DNA of 64,000 nucleotides, taken from NCBI GenBank assembly GCA_015057425.1, contig SVEL01000006.1:89301-153300 (forward strand), given 5' to 3'. Source of the DNA: Lachnospiraceae bacterium. Lineage in GTDB: Bacteria > Bacillota > Clostridia > Lachnospirales > Lachnospiraceae. Positions 17,025 through 25,785 of the stretch are shown here, one piece after another (position 1 is the first letter of the stretch; each line of letters starts with the position of its first letter). The position numbers were made by a program, and so were the translations under genes. The notes below the pieces were generated by a model. That model ran no database searches. It was not told the origin of the DNA and worked only from the letters and a program-made list of their open reading frames with translations.

Positions 17025-17059
17025 AATGGGTCACGTGCAAGGTTAAGAAAGGAATAGAA

Positions 17060-18673
17060 ATGACAAAGTATAGTGGTAAAATAGCATTTGGCGGTATAGC
17101 TATCGGTGAAATAGTAGAATTTGAAAAGCCGGACAGACCGGTAAGACGAATTCATACTGATGACACAGATGAAGAAACAGTTAGATTTAATAATGCCGTT
17201 AAGTGTGCAGAAGACGAATTAACAGCTTTATATGATAAGGCGGTTGCAGAAGTGGGAGAGACAAATGCCGCTATATTTGAAGTGCATAAAATGATGCTTG
17301 CAGATGATGATTATCTTGATGCAGTTATTAATATCATCAGGCAGCAGGAAGTTAATGCGGAATATGCCGTTGCTGTTACAAGTGATAATTTTTCGGTGGT
17401 ATTTTCATCTATGGAAGATGAGTATATGAAGGAAAGGGCAGCAGATATTAAGGATATATCCAACAGGCTTATAGGTATACTTTCAGGAAAAAGTGCCCGT
17501 CATAATAACTTTGCGAAACCGGTTATCATAGTTGCTGATGATTTGACTCCAAGTGAGACAGTTCAGTTAGATAAGGATATGGTACTTGCATTTGTTACAA
17601 GAAAAGGTTCAACAAATTCACACACGGCAATTCTTGCACGAACCATGAACATTCCTGCAATAGTTTCATCAGATATTGGCGAAGTTAAGGATGGAACAAT
17701 GTGTGTGGTAGATGGTTTTAACGGTGAGATAATCATAGAGCCTGATGATGCGATTACAGATGAATACAGAAAGAAACAGGCAGCAGAAGAGGAAAGAATG
17801 AAGGAACTTATGAAATTAAAAAGCTGTGACAGCGTGACAAAATCAGGAAAAAAAGTGAATCTTTATGCCAATATAGGCGGAGTAAATGATGTTGCCGCAG
17901 TACTGCAAAATGGTGCAGAAGGTATAGGACTTTTCAGAAGTGAATTTCTGTATTTGGAAAGTGATGATTATCCTACAGAAGAAAGTCAGTTTAATGCATA
18001 TAAGACAGTTGCAGAGATGATGGGAGGCAAGCCTGTTATCATAAGAACTTTGGATATTGGTGCAGATAAGCAGATAGGATATTTTGATATTGAACAGGAA
18101 GAAAACCCTGCACTCGGGTACAGGGCTATAAGAATATGTCTTGACAGACCAGAGATATTCGAAACTCAGCTTAGAGCATTGTACAGGGCAAGCGCATTTG
18201 GCAATGTGTCTATAATGATACCTATGATAACATCATTATGGGAGATAAAGAAAGTCAGGGAAATCGCTGAAAATGTGAAAAAGCAGTTAGAAGAAAAAGG
18301 TGTGCCTTACGGCAATCCTGAAATAGGTGTGATGATAGAAACACCGGCAGCAGTTATGATTGCGGAAGAATTAGCGGAAGAAGTAGATTTTTTCAGCATA
18401 GGAACCAATGATCTTACCCAGTATGTATTGGCTATAGACCGTCAGAATGAAAGCCTTGAAAAGTATTATGACGCTCATCATCCTGCTGTGCTTAAGATGA
18501 TTGAGATGACCGTAAAGGCAGGTCATAAAGCAGGCATATGGGTAGGCATATGCGGAGAACTCGGCGCAGACACAACACTTACCGAACAGTTTATAAATAT
18601 GGGAGTAGATGAACTTTCGGTATCACCGGGAGTTGTACTTAAGGTAAGAAAAAAAATAATGGAAACAGAGTAA
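17060..18673 (+). CDS. ptsI: Phosphoenolpyruvate--protein phosphotransferase (PTS enzyme I)
   Basis: First enzyme of the sugar phosphotransferase system; it moves phosphate from PEP to HPr. The phospho-His is His188 in GSTNSHTAILART. The PEP-binding barrel shows GIGLFRSEFLYL, IRTLDIGADKQIGYF, GYRAIRICL, and the catalytic Cys region WVGICGELGAD. At 537 residues it is somewhat shorter than the usual 570, mainly at the C-terminus, with all motifs intact. It is third in the fruK-ptsH-ptsI unit with a GAAAGGAATAG site upstream. No terminator is evident before the next gene 102 bases on. Confidence 0.96.
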   Translation: MTKYSGKIAFGGIAIGEIVEFEKPDRPVRRIHTDDTDEETVRFNNAVKCAEDELTALYDKAVAEVGETNAAIFEVHKMMLADDDYLDAVINIIRQQEVNAEYAVAVTSDNFSVVFSSMEDEYMKERAADIKDISNRLIGILSGKSARHNNFAKPVIIVADDLTPSETVQLDKDMVLAFVTRKGSTNSHTAILARTMNIPAIVSSDIGEVKDGTMCVVDGFNGEIIIEPDDAITDEYRKKQAAEEERMKELMKLKSCDSVTKSGKKVNLYANIGGVNDVAAVLQNGAEGIGLFRSEFLYLESDDYPTEESQFNAYKTVAEMMGGKPVIIRTLDIGADKQIGYFDIEQEENPALGYRAIRICLDRPEIFETQLRALYRASAFGNVSIMIPMITSLWEIKKVREIAENVKKQLEEKGVPYGNPEIGVMIETPAAVMIAEELAEEVDFFSIGTNDLTQYVLAIDRQNESLEKYYDAHHPAVLKMIEMTVKAGHKAGIWVGICGELGADTTLTEQFINMGVDELSVSPGVVLKVRKKIMETE

Positions 18674-18775
18674 ATATAATATTGAATGATAAAATATGTT
18701 GTGATAGTATTTACTTGTAAGAAAAAGTGAAAGTTGGATTTTAGACACAAGAATAATAGAAATGAGGTGCTGTTT

Positions 18776-20938
18776 ATGAAAAAAATTATGTCATTGTTTC
18801 TTTGCATAACTCTTTTGATAAGTACAATATCCTTTTCAGGATGCAGTTGTGTGGAGAAAATAGTTAAACCGGACTTATCCGGTAAGGAAATTGCAAAGTT
18901 GCTTCTTGCAAATTCAAGACTTGATGCCAATGATTTGAAGGTAGGATTAAAGGAAAGTCTTTTGGTAGCAACAAGCTCAATTGAAACAAATGATTACGTT
19001 ACATTGACTTCAGGAAATAATAAGGTGGTTCCGCTGTCTACGTCAACGAGCGGAAACACTGTAAGCTGGAGTGACTTCTCTGATGAGTGTAATGCATATG
19101 ATTTCTTTAATTCATACTTTGTAAATATAGAGAGTACAGCACAGAGATTTGCTACAGAGATAGACAATGTGAAAGAGAAATGCTCAAATACAGATTATTG
19201 GATTAGTGTAGGTTCAGAAAAGATATTGCTTCAGGTAGAGGCTAATCAGGAGATAATATACATTAAGGATAATGACGGATATCGTATTTGCAGAAGATAC
19301 ACCAATGAGGATGCAGATGATGTATATGAAATGTACAGCATATTTAATGATGGCTCATATAAATATCAGGAAAGAATGTTATACATAGCCGGAAAACGAT
19401 ATGAATTTTCAAATAACTTCGGCGGATATGAAGGAATATATATTGTTGCGGAGAACTCAAAGGGATATTGGAGAATGTTTGAAGTGACGGATATAGAGAA
19501 AAACCGTGCGAATCTTATGTGCCTTATCAATACGGGAAAAGTAGCATTTACGTTTGATGATATGTATGCAGATAATATGCCGGAAGGAACAGACTATTTA
19601 CTTAAGTTTAGTACTACCGATTTGACCAATGATATAGTTTTTATAAATTCAAACGCAGTTATTTTGAATTTAGGTGCATTTAATGGAATAGACCATGTTG
19701 AAACAGATTCATCAAATGTTACATTTGTGGAGGGCAAAAGCAATGCTCTTACATCCGGTATGGGTACACTGGTAACAGATTCCGGTGTAAAGATAAGTGA
19801 TGGTCAAACCTTCTTTGATGGAAAGATAGCTGTTTCTAATCTTGATGCATCTTTTACTGAAAATTTCTATGGTGAAGGAAATCATAGAACAAATGGCCAT
19901 ATGGGCCTTAGGGTAGAGGGCGATACACCACAGGAAAAGATAAGTAATGTTAAAGCCTTTTTAGATGAAGTCGGAATGAACAGCCGTTATAATATTACTG
20001 ATATTGCTACGAAAGTAAATTCTGCCAATGAAATGGCAAAATCTTTCAAAGAGCTCTATACATGGAACGGATATCATATTGATAGTTATGCCGGAATTGA
20101 AAATGCGGTTAAAGTTGAAAGAGAAACATATAGCGAATTCGATGAGATGTATGAAAAGGTTAAGAACTTAAAGTCAGTAATATCTACAAACTTTGGAAGT
20201 GCATTTGAAGGTTGGGACTTTGCAAAAATGAGTTCTATTTCATGTGGAAATGTGACATTAGACGAAGATACAATTACTGTGGAAAATATGTCTGCAGTTA
20301 TAGACGATACAAAGATATTTGACAGTAATGAAAAATATACATTATGTCTGGCTTTGGCTAAATTTAAGGATAACAATGAAGCTGACTATGATAATGCGGT
20401 TATTATGGAATGTGAAGGTGCAGATATTACTTCCTTTACAGGCGGTAGCAGCATAACACTCAATCAGTCAGCAACATTTACTCTTCCACAGTGTTCTGCA
20501 ACAGGTAAATATACTATAGTTGCATACGCAGCTACTGAAGATGGTATAAGAGTAAGTGAGATGGTACCGATTATTTTCAGCGAAGACATCGCAGAAAAGA
20601 GAACATATGACGGCTTCCGTATTGATTTCAGTCTTAACGAAAAGAAAGAGATAAGAATGGACTGTGTAATTGATATTGATGTGTACATAAAACCGGAAGA
20701 TGTTCAGACAGAGTATACATATGACGAGATGTATGAGCTTTTGTTAAAGGGAGTGTTGGACAACGGATTTATGGCAGAAGGTGCCGGGGTTGAGATATAC
20801 GACGCAGATACCAACAGCGGTCAGGCGGCACAGGAGGGGGCAACCTTAGGTGCCGGCATATACAGAATGTCTTATATCAAACAGACAGATGATGGGGAAT
20901 TGACAGGATATATTTATTTTGATATGAATGCACAGTAA
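18776..20938 (+). CDS. Large lipoprotein of unknown function
   Basis: A 720-residue secreted protein. It begins with a lipoprotein signal peptide: MKKIMSLFLCITLLISTISF followed by SGC, with the lipid-modified Cys near residue 22. ATG 18776 is chosen because GAGGTG is 6 bases upstream; the longer frame lacks a site. The rest is a mainly beta-rich polypeptide without cysteines in obvious pairs. There is an acidic bias, an Asn/Asp-rich middle and a C-terminal segment with Ig-like pattern (SITLNQSATFTLPQCSATGKYTIVAYA). I do not recognise the family. A terminator follows. The neighbouring PTS genes need not be functionally related. Confidence 0.75.
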   Translation: MKKIMSLFLCITLLISTISFSGCSCVEKIVKPDLSGKEIAKLLLANSRLDANDLKVGLKESLLVATSSIETNDYVTLTSGNNKVVPLSTSTSGNTVSWSDFSDECNAYDFFNSYFVNIESTAQRFATEIDNVKEKCSNTDYWISVGSEKILLQVEANQEIIYIKDNDGYRICRRYTNEDADDVYEMYSIFNDGSYKYQERMLYIAGKRYEFSNNFGGYEGIYIVAENSKGYWRMFEVTDIEKNRANLMCLINTGKVAFTFDDMYADNMPEGTDYLLKFSTTDLTNDIVFINSNAVILNLGAFNGIDHVETDSSNVTFVEGKSNALTSGMGTLVTDSGVKISDGQTFFDGKIAVSNLDASFTENFYGEGNHRTNGHMGLRVEGDTPQEKISNVKAFLDEVGMNSRYNITDIATKVNSANEMAKSFKELYTWNGYHIDSYAGIENAVKVERETYSEFDEMYEKVKNLKSVISTNFGSAFEGWDFAKMSSISCGNVTLDEDTITVENMSAVIDDTKIFDSNEKYTLCLALAKFKDNNEADYDNAVIMECEGADITSFTGGSSITLNQSATFTLPQCSATGKYTIVAYAATEDGIRVSEMVPIIFSEDIAEKRTYDGFRIDFSLNEKKEIRMDCVIDIDVYIKPEDVQTEYTYDEMYELLLKGVLDNGFMAEGAGVEIYDADTNSGQAAQEGATLGAGIYRMSYIKQTDDGELTGYIYFDMNAQ

Positions 20939-20993
20939 AAAATTAGTGAGGTTATAATAATATAGCGTATATAGGATTTATCTACTATACCAT

Positions 20994-21024
20994 AAGGCTC
21001 AGTCGAAAATGACGGAGCCTTTTT
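20994..21024 (+). terminator. Intrinsic terminator after the lipoprotein gene
   Basis: Arms AAGGCTCAGTC (20994-21004) and GACGGAGCCTT (21011-21021), one mismatch, 6-nt loop, T run to 21024. Confidence 0.8.
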
Positions 21025-21045
21025 ACATTTCTACAAAATATTGAC

Positions 21046-21062
21046 TTTAACAAAACTTTAAC
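21046..21062. repeat. Left copy of 17-bp direct repeat flanking the AbiE/HicA island
   Basis: TTTAACAAAACTTTAAC, identical to 23908-23924. The two copies bracket abiE, the KilA-N remnant and the hicA locus. The rest of 21063-21267 is AT-rich without features I can support. Confidence 0.6.
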
Positions 21063-21267
21063 TTATGTTAAATAGATAAAGGGATATTTGATAAAACCTT
21101 GGGAAATGGTGTCAAAAATGGTGTAAAGATTTTGAATGTATACATGTGGAGTGTTGTTTCTCAGAAAGGATTATCTGTTTTTAAAAGTGCTAAGATTTTA
21201 AAATTTTTAAGGTTTAAAGTATATGCAATAAAGGCTGGGAATAAACTATAATGATTTAAAAATAAAC

Positions 21268-21296
21268 TTGACAATATAATAATACAGATGTATATT
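21268..21296 (+). promoter_or_regulatory. Promoter of the abiE operon
   Basis: Perfect TTGACA at 21268-21273, 17-bp spacer, TATATT at 21291-21296, 67 bases before abiEi. Confidence 0.75.
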
Positions 21297-21363
21297 AAGT
21301 TTAAAATATGGACAAAATAGTTTTTGCACAACCTAAAATGAATGAAAGAGAGGCGGATAAACT

Positions 21364-22131
21364 ATGAACTTATATTTTGAACTATTGAAGAAGCCAATAT
21401 TTTGTGTGGAAGATGTAAATGCATTTTATAATAATATAGAGAGTGCACGTTCTGCGATTAAGCGAATGATGAAGGAAAAGATGGTGGCTAAGATTCGAAA
21501 TAATATGTACACCTGCATTAGTGGGGAAACAGGAGCGCCTGTGGCAAATCGTTTTCAGATTGCCAGTCACATAACTCCTACTTCCTATGTGTCTCATCAT
21601 ACAGCTATGGAATATTATGGGATTACTGATCAGGTTTTTTATGATGTGTATGTTTCTTCTGAGACAGCTTTTCGTGAGTTTACATTTGATGGATATACCT
21701 ATCGATATGTGGCATCTAAGAGTTTGGAAGGAGTGGAGAAACCTGCTTTTAGTGGAGGGATTGCCATAACAAATATAGAACGTACAATTGTAGATTGCGT
21801 TAAGGATATGGATAAAATAGCCGGAATAGAAGAAGTTGTACAAAATATAGAGAGCATGGGACGGATGCAGGAAAAGAGAATATTAAAGTATCTGGAACTT
21901 TTTCAGAATCAGTTTTTGTATCAAAAGTTGGGATATTTATTATCTGAACGAAAGGAGCAGATGGGATTGTCAGATGCATTCTTTGACAACTGTAAAGAGA
22001 AGATAGGAAAGAGTAAACGCTATCTAACGCGCGACCAAGAGGGTGGACGATATGATGACGAGTGGAAACTGGTAGTGCCGGAAGGTTTACATGATATGAA
22101 GAATGGTGGGATGTTAGATGTCGACATATAA
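21364..22131 (+). CDS. abiEi: AbiEi-type antitoxin / transcriptional regulator
   Basis: A 255-residue protein of the AbiEi family, the antitoxin of type IV toxin-antitoxin systems that also represses its own operon. The N-terminal winged-helix region (ESARSAIKRMMKEKMVAKIRNNMYTC) is followed by the family segment SHITPTSYVSHHTAMEYYGI and the NIERTIVDCVKD motif. It begins at ATG 21364 behind GAGAGGCGG and overlaps the toxin gene by 14 bases. The pair lies in an island bounded by direct repeats, and codon use (more CGA, CGG, GGG) differs somewhat from neighbours, suggesting transfer. Confidence 0.88.
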   Translation: MNLYFELLKKPIFCVEDVNAFYNNIESARSAIKRMMKEKMVAKIRNNMYTCISGETGAPVANRFQIASHITPTSYVSHHTAMEYYGITDQVFYDVYVSSETAFREFTFDGYTYRYVASKSLEGVEKPAFSGGIAITNIERTIVDCVKDMDKIAGIEEVVQNIESMGRMQEKRILKYLELFQNQFLYQKLGYLLSERKEQMGLSDAFFDNCKEKIGKSKRYLTRDQEGGRYDDEWKLVVPEGLHDMKNGGMLDVDI

Positions 22132-23056
22132 TAAGACAGAAATAGGGCAGGTTGCACGGCAATATGGATTTGTAAGAGATACCTTTGAGAAGGTGTTGCG
22201 GTTAAAAGGGATTTTAAAATACTTAAATGAAGAAGAATACTTAAGAGAACATTTGCTTCTTAAGGGTGGGACTGCAATTAATCTGACGATTTTTGAACTA
22301 CCACGATTGTCTGTGGATATTGATATGGATTATACGCCAAATGATGCGAAAGAGGATATGCTAGTAGCAAGGGAAAAGATAACAGCTTTGATTAAGACAT
22401 ATATGGCTGGTGAGGGCTATCAACTGTCAGAGGGCTCTCGTTTTATGCATAGCCTGGATGCCTTTTACTATCAATATATCAATGCTGGTGGAAATAGGGA
22501 TATGATAAAAATAGAATTGAATTATTCTTTGCGGGCACACGTATTGGAGCCTGTATATAGACGGATTCTTCCGGAGGCATTTGATGACGGAATGATGATT
22601 CGGATGGTGGCACCCATGGAGATCTTTGCTGCAAAAGGAAATGCGCTTATAAATAGAGCAGCAGCAAGAGATTTGTACGATTGGGGAAATATGATGCAAG
22701 AAAAACTATTTGAGAAAGATAGAGATATGTTCCGGAAATGCTTTGCTTTTTATGCTACCATATCTGCAGAAACAGTTAATAGAAATTTTGATACATCCGC
22801 TATCGATTCTCTAAACTTTGATAGAATACGGAGGGATTTATTTCCGGTTCTTAATGAGAGGGATAATTTTAAATTGGGGGAAAGACAACAGCAGGCAAAA
22901 GATTATATCGATAGATTAATGCAACTTACAGAGCGAGAAGAGGAATATATGGATAGATTTATTAGTAAGGAATATATGCCGGAGTTATTATTTGATGATA
23001 AAGAGATTGTTGAACGAATACAGAGACATCCAATGGCATTGTGGAAGTGCCGGTAA
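22118..23056 (+). CDS. abiEii: AbiEii-type nucleotidyltransferase toxin
   Basis: A 312-residue toxin of the AbiEii family of nucleotidyltransferases, which stall growth and can abort phage infection. The catalytic site is visible in LLKGGTAINL followed by LSVDIDMDY, the GG...(DxD) pattern of DNA polymerase beta-like transferases. The later PMEIFAAKGNALINRAAARDLYDW segment is also typical. It starts inside the 3' end of abiEi, consistent with coupled translation. The reading frame is intact. Its nucleotide and RNA target are not predictable here. Confidence 0.88.
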   Translation: MSTYNKTEIGQVARQYGFVRDTFEKVLRLKGILKYLNEEEYLREHLLLKGGTAINLTIFELPRLSVDIDMDYTPNDAKEDMLVAREKITALIKTYMAGEGYQLSEGSRFMHSLDAFYYQYINAGGNRDMIKIELNYSLRAHVLEPVYRRILPEAFDDGMMIRMVAPMEIFAAKGNALINRAAARDLYDWGNMMQEKLFEKDRDMFRKCFAFYATISAETVNRNFDTSAIDSLNFDRIRRDLFPVLNERDNFKLGERQQQAKDYIDRLMQLTEREEEYMDRFISKEYMPELLFDDKEIVERIQRHPMALWKCR

Positions 23057-23166
23057 AAATATTATTATTTGGCAGGTAATACTAAGCAAAGGGATGTGAG
23101 AGAATTATGCTACGATTAATGAATTACTGGTGCTTTTGAATTTAAAAACACATAATGCACGGATAA

Positions 23167-23199
23167 TCCATTTGTGTCACCAGTGGTGACACAAATGGA
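23167..23199. repeat. Perfect 15-bp inverted repeat with 3-nt loop
   Basis: Arms 23167-23181 and 23185-23199 (core GTGTCACC-AGT-GGTGACAC). It sits right at the start of the KilA-N remnant and may have inserted into the ancestral gene. Confidence 0.8.
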
Positions 23200-23269
23200 A
23201 TTTGCAAGTTGGGTGTCTCCACAATTTAAACTGTATCTGAGGCAGATGTATAAATATGGAAAATATTAA
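23195..23269 (+). pseudogene. KilA-N domain gene remnant
   Basis: A 24-codon fragment whose product reads MEFASWVSPQFKLYL then RQMYKYGKY. EFASW(I/V)SP.FKLY is the hallmark of KilA-N/phage-type DNA-binding proteins, but the frame ends at once and the upstream frame has stops. A second fragment in another frame (about 23304-23384) reads RLIKLNKLAMHQMSTLE, also of phage-regulator style. Together 23057-23494 looks like a decayed gene with two palindromes in it; no intact gene was found. Confidence 0.5.
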
Positions 23270-23380
23270 TGCAGTATTAATTGTGTATGGATTAAGTCAG
23301 AAATAGCGATTGATAAAGCTGAATAAGCTTGCGATGCATCAAATGTCTACTTTGGAAACGCAGACAACAACCGTATTAAA

Positions 23381-23420
23381 ATAGTTCTAATTCCCCCAAA
23401 TTCGGGGGAATTAGAATTAT
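23381..23420. repeat. 17-bp inverted repeat, possible terminator
   Basis: Arms 23381-23397 and 23404-23420 with one G-T position and a 6-nt loop; the core is CTAATTCCCCC/GGGGGAATTAG. No T run follows on the forward strand. Confidence 0.75.
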
Positions 23421-23494
23421 AGATATATTGATTCCCTGAATGAAGTGGATGCCGATAGAGAGTATGCTTTCCCAGGAATAAAGGGATTTAATAG

Positions 23495-23683
23495 CTACTT
23501 TTTTAAATCATGTTTCTTGCAAATATTATGCCATACAACGGGATTAAGTTTAAGATTTATTACTATTCTGCAACCGTTCTTGATATACTGGTAATGACTA
23601 CCTTTGCAACGGTCATAACAAAATCCATTCTTAATAAGTGTTCTTTTAGCTTCTCGGAATTTGATGTTCTGATTAATTTTCAT
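23495..23683 (-). CDS. hicA: HicA-family mRNA interferase toxin
   Basis: A 62-residue protein with the double-stranded-RNA-binding fold of HicA toxins: a helix with FREAKRTLIKNGFCYDR, then the catalytic His in KGSHYQYIKNG, then a beta strand (RIVINLKLNPVV) and a C-terminal helix. HicA normally pairs with HicB. No HicB-like RHH/HTH protein is seen; the gene just upstream on this strand encodes only 48 residues. The start ATG 23683 has a strong AAAGGAGG site. It lies inside the direct-repeat-bounded island next to abiE. Confidence 0.75.
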   Translation of the reverse strand: MKINQNIKFREAKRTLIKNGFCYDRCKGSHYQYIKNGCRIVINLKLNPVVWHNICKKHDLKK

Positions 23684-23703
23684 AGCTAACCTCCTTTAAA
23701 TGC

Positions 23704-23850
23704 TTAATAACGAGATGTGAAATATTTAATACTTTCAATCAAATCTAACAATGCTTCAATTTCAGAATCGTCATCTAATGGGTTCCCGGTGTAATCATCG
23801 TATAAATTCTTTCTGACGAAAAATCTTTCGGAAAATAGTTTTTCTTGCAT
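23704..23850 (-). CDS. 48-residue acidic protein upstream of hicA
   Basis: Starts MQEKLFSERFFVRKNLYDDY and ends with a helix (EIEALLDLIESIKYFTSRY). It ends 20 bases before hicA on the same strand, so the two are probably one unit. A stop codon directly precedes its ATG, and no convincing ribosome binding site is present. It may be a short antitoxin or the stump of a larger one; the function is not known. Confidence 0.45.
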   Translation of the reverse strand: MQEKLFSERFFVRKNLYDDYTGNPLDDDSEIEALLDLIESIKYFTSRY

Positions 23851-23907
23851 TTACTTGTGAAGAGCACCGCGACAGCCGTTAGGCATTCCAAGGAAAAATC
23901 CCCTACA

Positions 23908-23924
23908 TTTAACAAAACTTTAAC
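23908..23924. repeat. Right copy of 17-bp direct repeat
   Basis: TTTAACAAAACTTTAAC, identical to 21046-21062 and 2.86 kb away. Candidate right boundary of the accessory island. Confidence 0.6.
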
Positions 23925-24001
23925 ATTTCACAAAAAACTTATAAACAACTGCAGATTATAATACAAGCATAATAAAAAATCAAACAGTCGAGAGGAATAA
24001 A

Positions 24002-24391
24002 ATGGATAAGAATATAACTTTCAGCTATAACTATTCAGCAAAAGAAAATAAAGAACTGATGGAAATAAGAAAAAAATATCTTCCACAGAGTGAAAGTAAA
24101 ATGGAAGAGCTTAAAAGATTGGATGCCTATGTTCAAAATTCCGGAGTAGTAGAGTCTCTTTGTGCAGGTATAGGCGGGATAATGATATTTGGCATAGGAA
24201 TGTGCTTTGCTATGGAGGTAATAGGACAAGGAATATTTTTTATAATTTTCGGAATATTACTTGGCTTGATAGGAATGGCAGCTATGCTTATGGCTTATCC
24301 GATTCATCAAATGATATATAAGCATACAAAAGAAAAATATGCTGACAAAATCATTGCTCTCAGTGATACAATTATGAATAATAGCAAATAA
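24002..24391 (+). CDS. Small two-helix membrane protein
   Basis: A 129-residue protein. The N-terminal 50 residues are charged and helical (SAKENKELMEIRKKYLPQSESKMEELKRLD). Two hydrophobic helices follow (about residues 55-105, GIGGIMIFGIGMCFAMEVIG and FFIIFGILLGLIGMAAML), then a basic/charged tail. AGAGGAATAAA precedes ATG 24002. Homologues appear in Lachnospiraceae without a proven function. It is convergent with the Crp/Fnr gene, only 5 bases apart, with no terminator between them. Confidence 0.7.
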   Translation: MDKNITFSYNYSAKENKELMEIRKKYLPQSESKMEELKRLDAYVQNSGVVESLCAGIGGIMIFGIGMCFAMEVIGQGIFFIIFGILLGLIGMAAMLMAYPIHQMIYKHTKEKYADKIIALSDTIMNNSK

Positions 24392-24396
24392 AACAA

Positions 24397-25056
24397 TTAT
24401 AATAATTCAAAATGATTTTTATAACTTTTTAATATGCCTTCTTTACGGAGCTTGCTGATTTCTACAGACATACCACTTCGGTCAACTTGCAGATAATCAG
24501 CAAGCTCTTGTCTGTCAAAAGGAATATCGAAACTGTTGCTGCCTTTCCTTTGCGCCTGAAGGGTTAAGTAAGCAAGAAGTTTTTCCCGTGTAGAATGTCT
24601 GGAAATTATCTCCAATTTTTGGTGAAATAATATGTTTTTATTAGCTAAATTTTTCATTAAATTGAAAATTAATTGTTGGTGAAAACTGCAGTGATTAGCG
24701 CAAGTATGCATTATATGGTGGCTGTCAATTAACATTATCTCACAAGGATCATTAGCTATAACTGAGACCGGAAGTGACTGAACACCGGCACAGGCAAAGG
24801 TTTCACCAAAAATATCAGCAGGTTCAATTTCTGACAAAATACTTCTGTTGCCGAAGTAATCTATCTGTATTATCTGCGCAGAACCGGATAACACTATGCC
24901 GATGTATTTTGCAGGTCGACCTTCTGCCATAATAGTGTATTTTTTGTCAAAGGTTTCTATCTTTGCCCCAAGACAGCTAAGCATTGTAATTAAATTATTG
25001 TCTTCTATATTTTCAAAAAGAGGGCATTTTTTTAAAATTTCAAAATATTTTTTCAT
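24397..25056 (-). CDS. Crp/Fnr-family transcriptional regulator
   Basis: A 219-residue regulator with an N-terminal cyclic-nucleotide-like sensor barrel (SGSAQIIQIDYFGNRSILSEI, EPADIFGETFA) and a C-terminal winged helix (DRQELADYLQVDRSGMSVEISKLRKEG). Several cysteines (near residues 11, 28, 89, 105, 119 and 123) could hold an iron-sulfur cluster or react with NO or oxygen, but the spacing does not match classic Fnr. ATG 25056 has AAGGAG on this strand. It is divergent from a ferredoxin-like gene and a flavodiiron gene, and a TTGA-N4-TCAA palindrome lies between them. It is probably the regulator of that pair and of itself. Confidence 0.85.
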   Translation of the reverse strand: MKKYFEILKKCPLFENIEDNNLITMLSCLGAKIETFDKKYTIMAEGRPAKYIGIVLSGSAQIIQIDYFGNRSILSEIEPADIFGETFACAGVQSLPVSVIANDPCEIMLIDSHHIMHTCANHCSFHQQLIFNLMKNLANKNILFHQKLEIISRHSTREKLLAYLTLQAQRKGSNSFDIPFDRQELADYLQVDRSGMSVEISKLRKEGILKSYKNHFELL

Positions 25057-25069
25057 TTTTTCTCCTTTT

Positions 25070-25111
25070 GTTGAAAATTCAACATACATATTATACCCAT
25101 TATACTATAAT
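25070..25111 (+). promoter_or_regulatory. Crp/Fnr-type operator and promoter of the ferredoxin-flavodiiron operon
   Basis: Palindrome GTTGAAAATTCAAC at 25070-25083 contains TTGA-N4-TCAA. A TATAAT box is at 25106-25111 with a poor -35. If transcription starts about 7 bases after it, the operator centre would be near -41.5, the class II activator position. Confidence 0.55.
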
Positions 25112-25148
25112 GAATTCGTAAAGGCAACGGATACTTAGAGGAGGAAAT

Positions 25149-25775
25149 GTGGTTAGAAAAATTATAAAGATAAACGAAGAAAAATGTAATGGCTGTGGAG
25201 CGTGTGCAGCTGCATGCCACGAAGGTGCTATTGAAATGATAGACGGAAAGGCAAGACTTACGAGGGAAGATTACTGCGATGGTCTCGGAGATTGTCTGCC
25301 GGCATGTCCGACAGATGCTATTACCTTTGAAGAACGCGAAGCACCGGCTTATGATGAAGAAGCTGTGCGTCAGGCGAAGCTTTCAAAGTTTAAAGAAAAG
25401 CTTCCTTGCGGAAGCAAGTTGTCACAGTGGCCGTGTCAGATTAAGCTTGTTCCTGTTAATGCACCTTATTTTGATGATGCTAATCTGCTTATTGCAGCAG
25501 ATTGTACAGCTTATGCTTATGGAAATTTCCATAATGATTTCATAAGCAATCACATTACGTTAATCGGATGTCCAAAGCTTGACGAAGGTGATTATGCTGA
25601 GAAGCTTACGCAGATTATTGCGGGAAACAATATTAAAAGTGTAAAAATCGTGCGAATGGAAGTTCCTTGTTGCGGTGGTATTGAAAATGCAGTGAAGAGA
25701 GCCCTGCAGGCAAGCGGAAAATTTATTCCATGGCAGGTTGTAACCATATCAACGGACGGAAATATTATTGAGTAG
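25149..25775 (+). CDS. Ferredoxin-like 4Fe-4S protein (Crp/Fnr-linked)
   Basis: A 208-residue cytoplasmic protein. Two ferredoxin cluster sites are at Cys13-16-19-23 (CNGCGACAAAC) and Cys43-49-53 (CDGLGDCLPACP). A C-terminal domain follows with IAADCTAYAYGNFHNDF, GCPKLD and VPCCGGIE, of the type found next to hydroxylamine reductase or flavodiiron genes in Clostridia. It begins with GTG 25149, four bases after GGAGG; the ATG two bases earlier is out of frame. Ten bases separate it from the flavodiiron gene, so they form an operon. It probably passes electrons to the flavodiiron enzyme. Confidence 0.85.
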   Translation: MVRKIIKINEEKCNGCGACAAACHEGAIEMIDGKARLTREDYCDGLGDCLPACPTDAITFEEREAPAYDEEAVRQAKLSKFKEKLPCGSKLSQWPCQIKLVPVNAPYFDDANLLIAADCTAYAYGNFHNDFISNHITLIGCPKLDEGDYAEKLTQIIAGNNIKSVKIVRMEVPCCGGIENAVKRALQASGKFIPWQVVTISTDGNIIE

Positions 25776-25785
25776 AGGTGACAAA

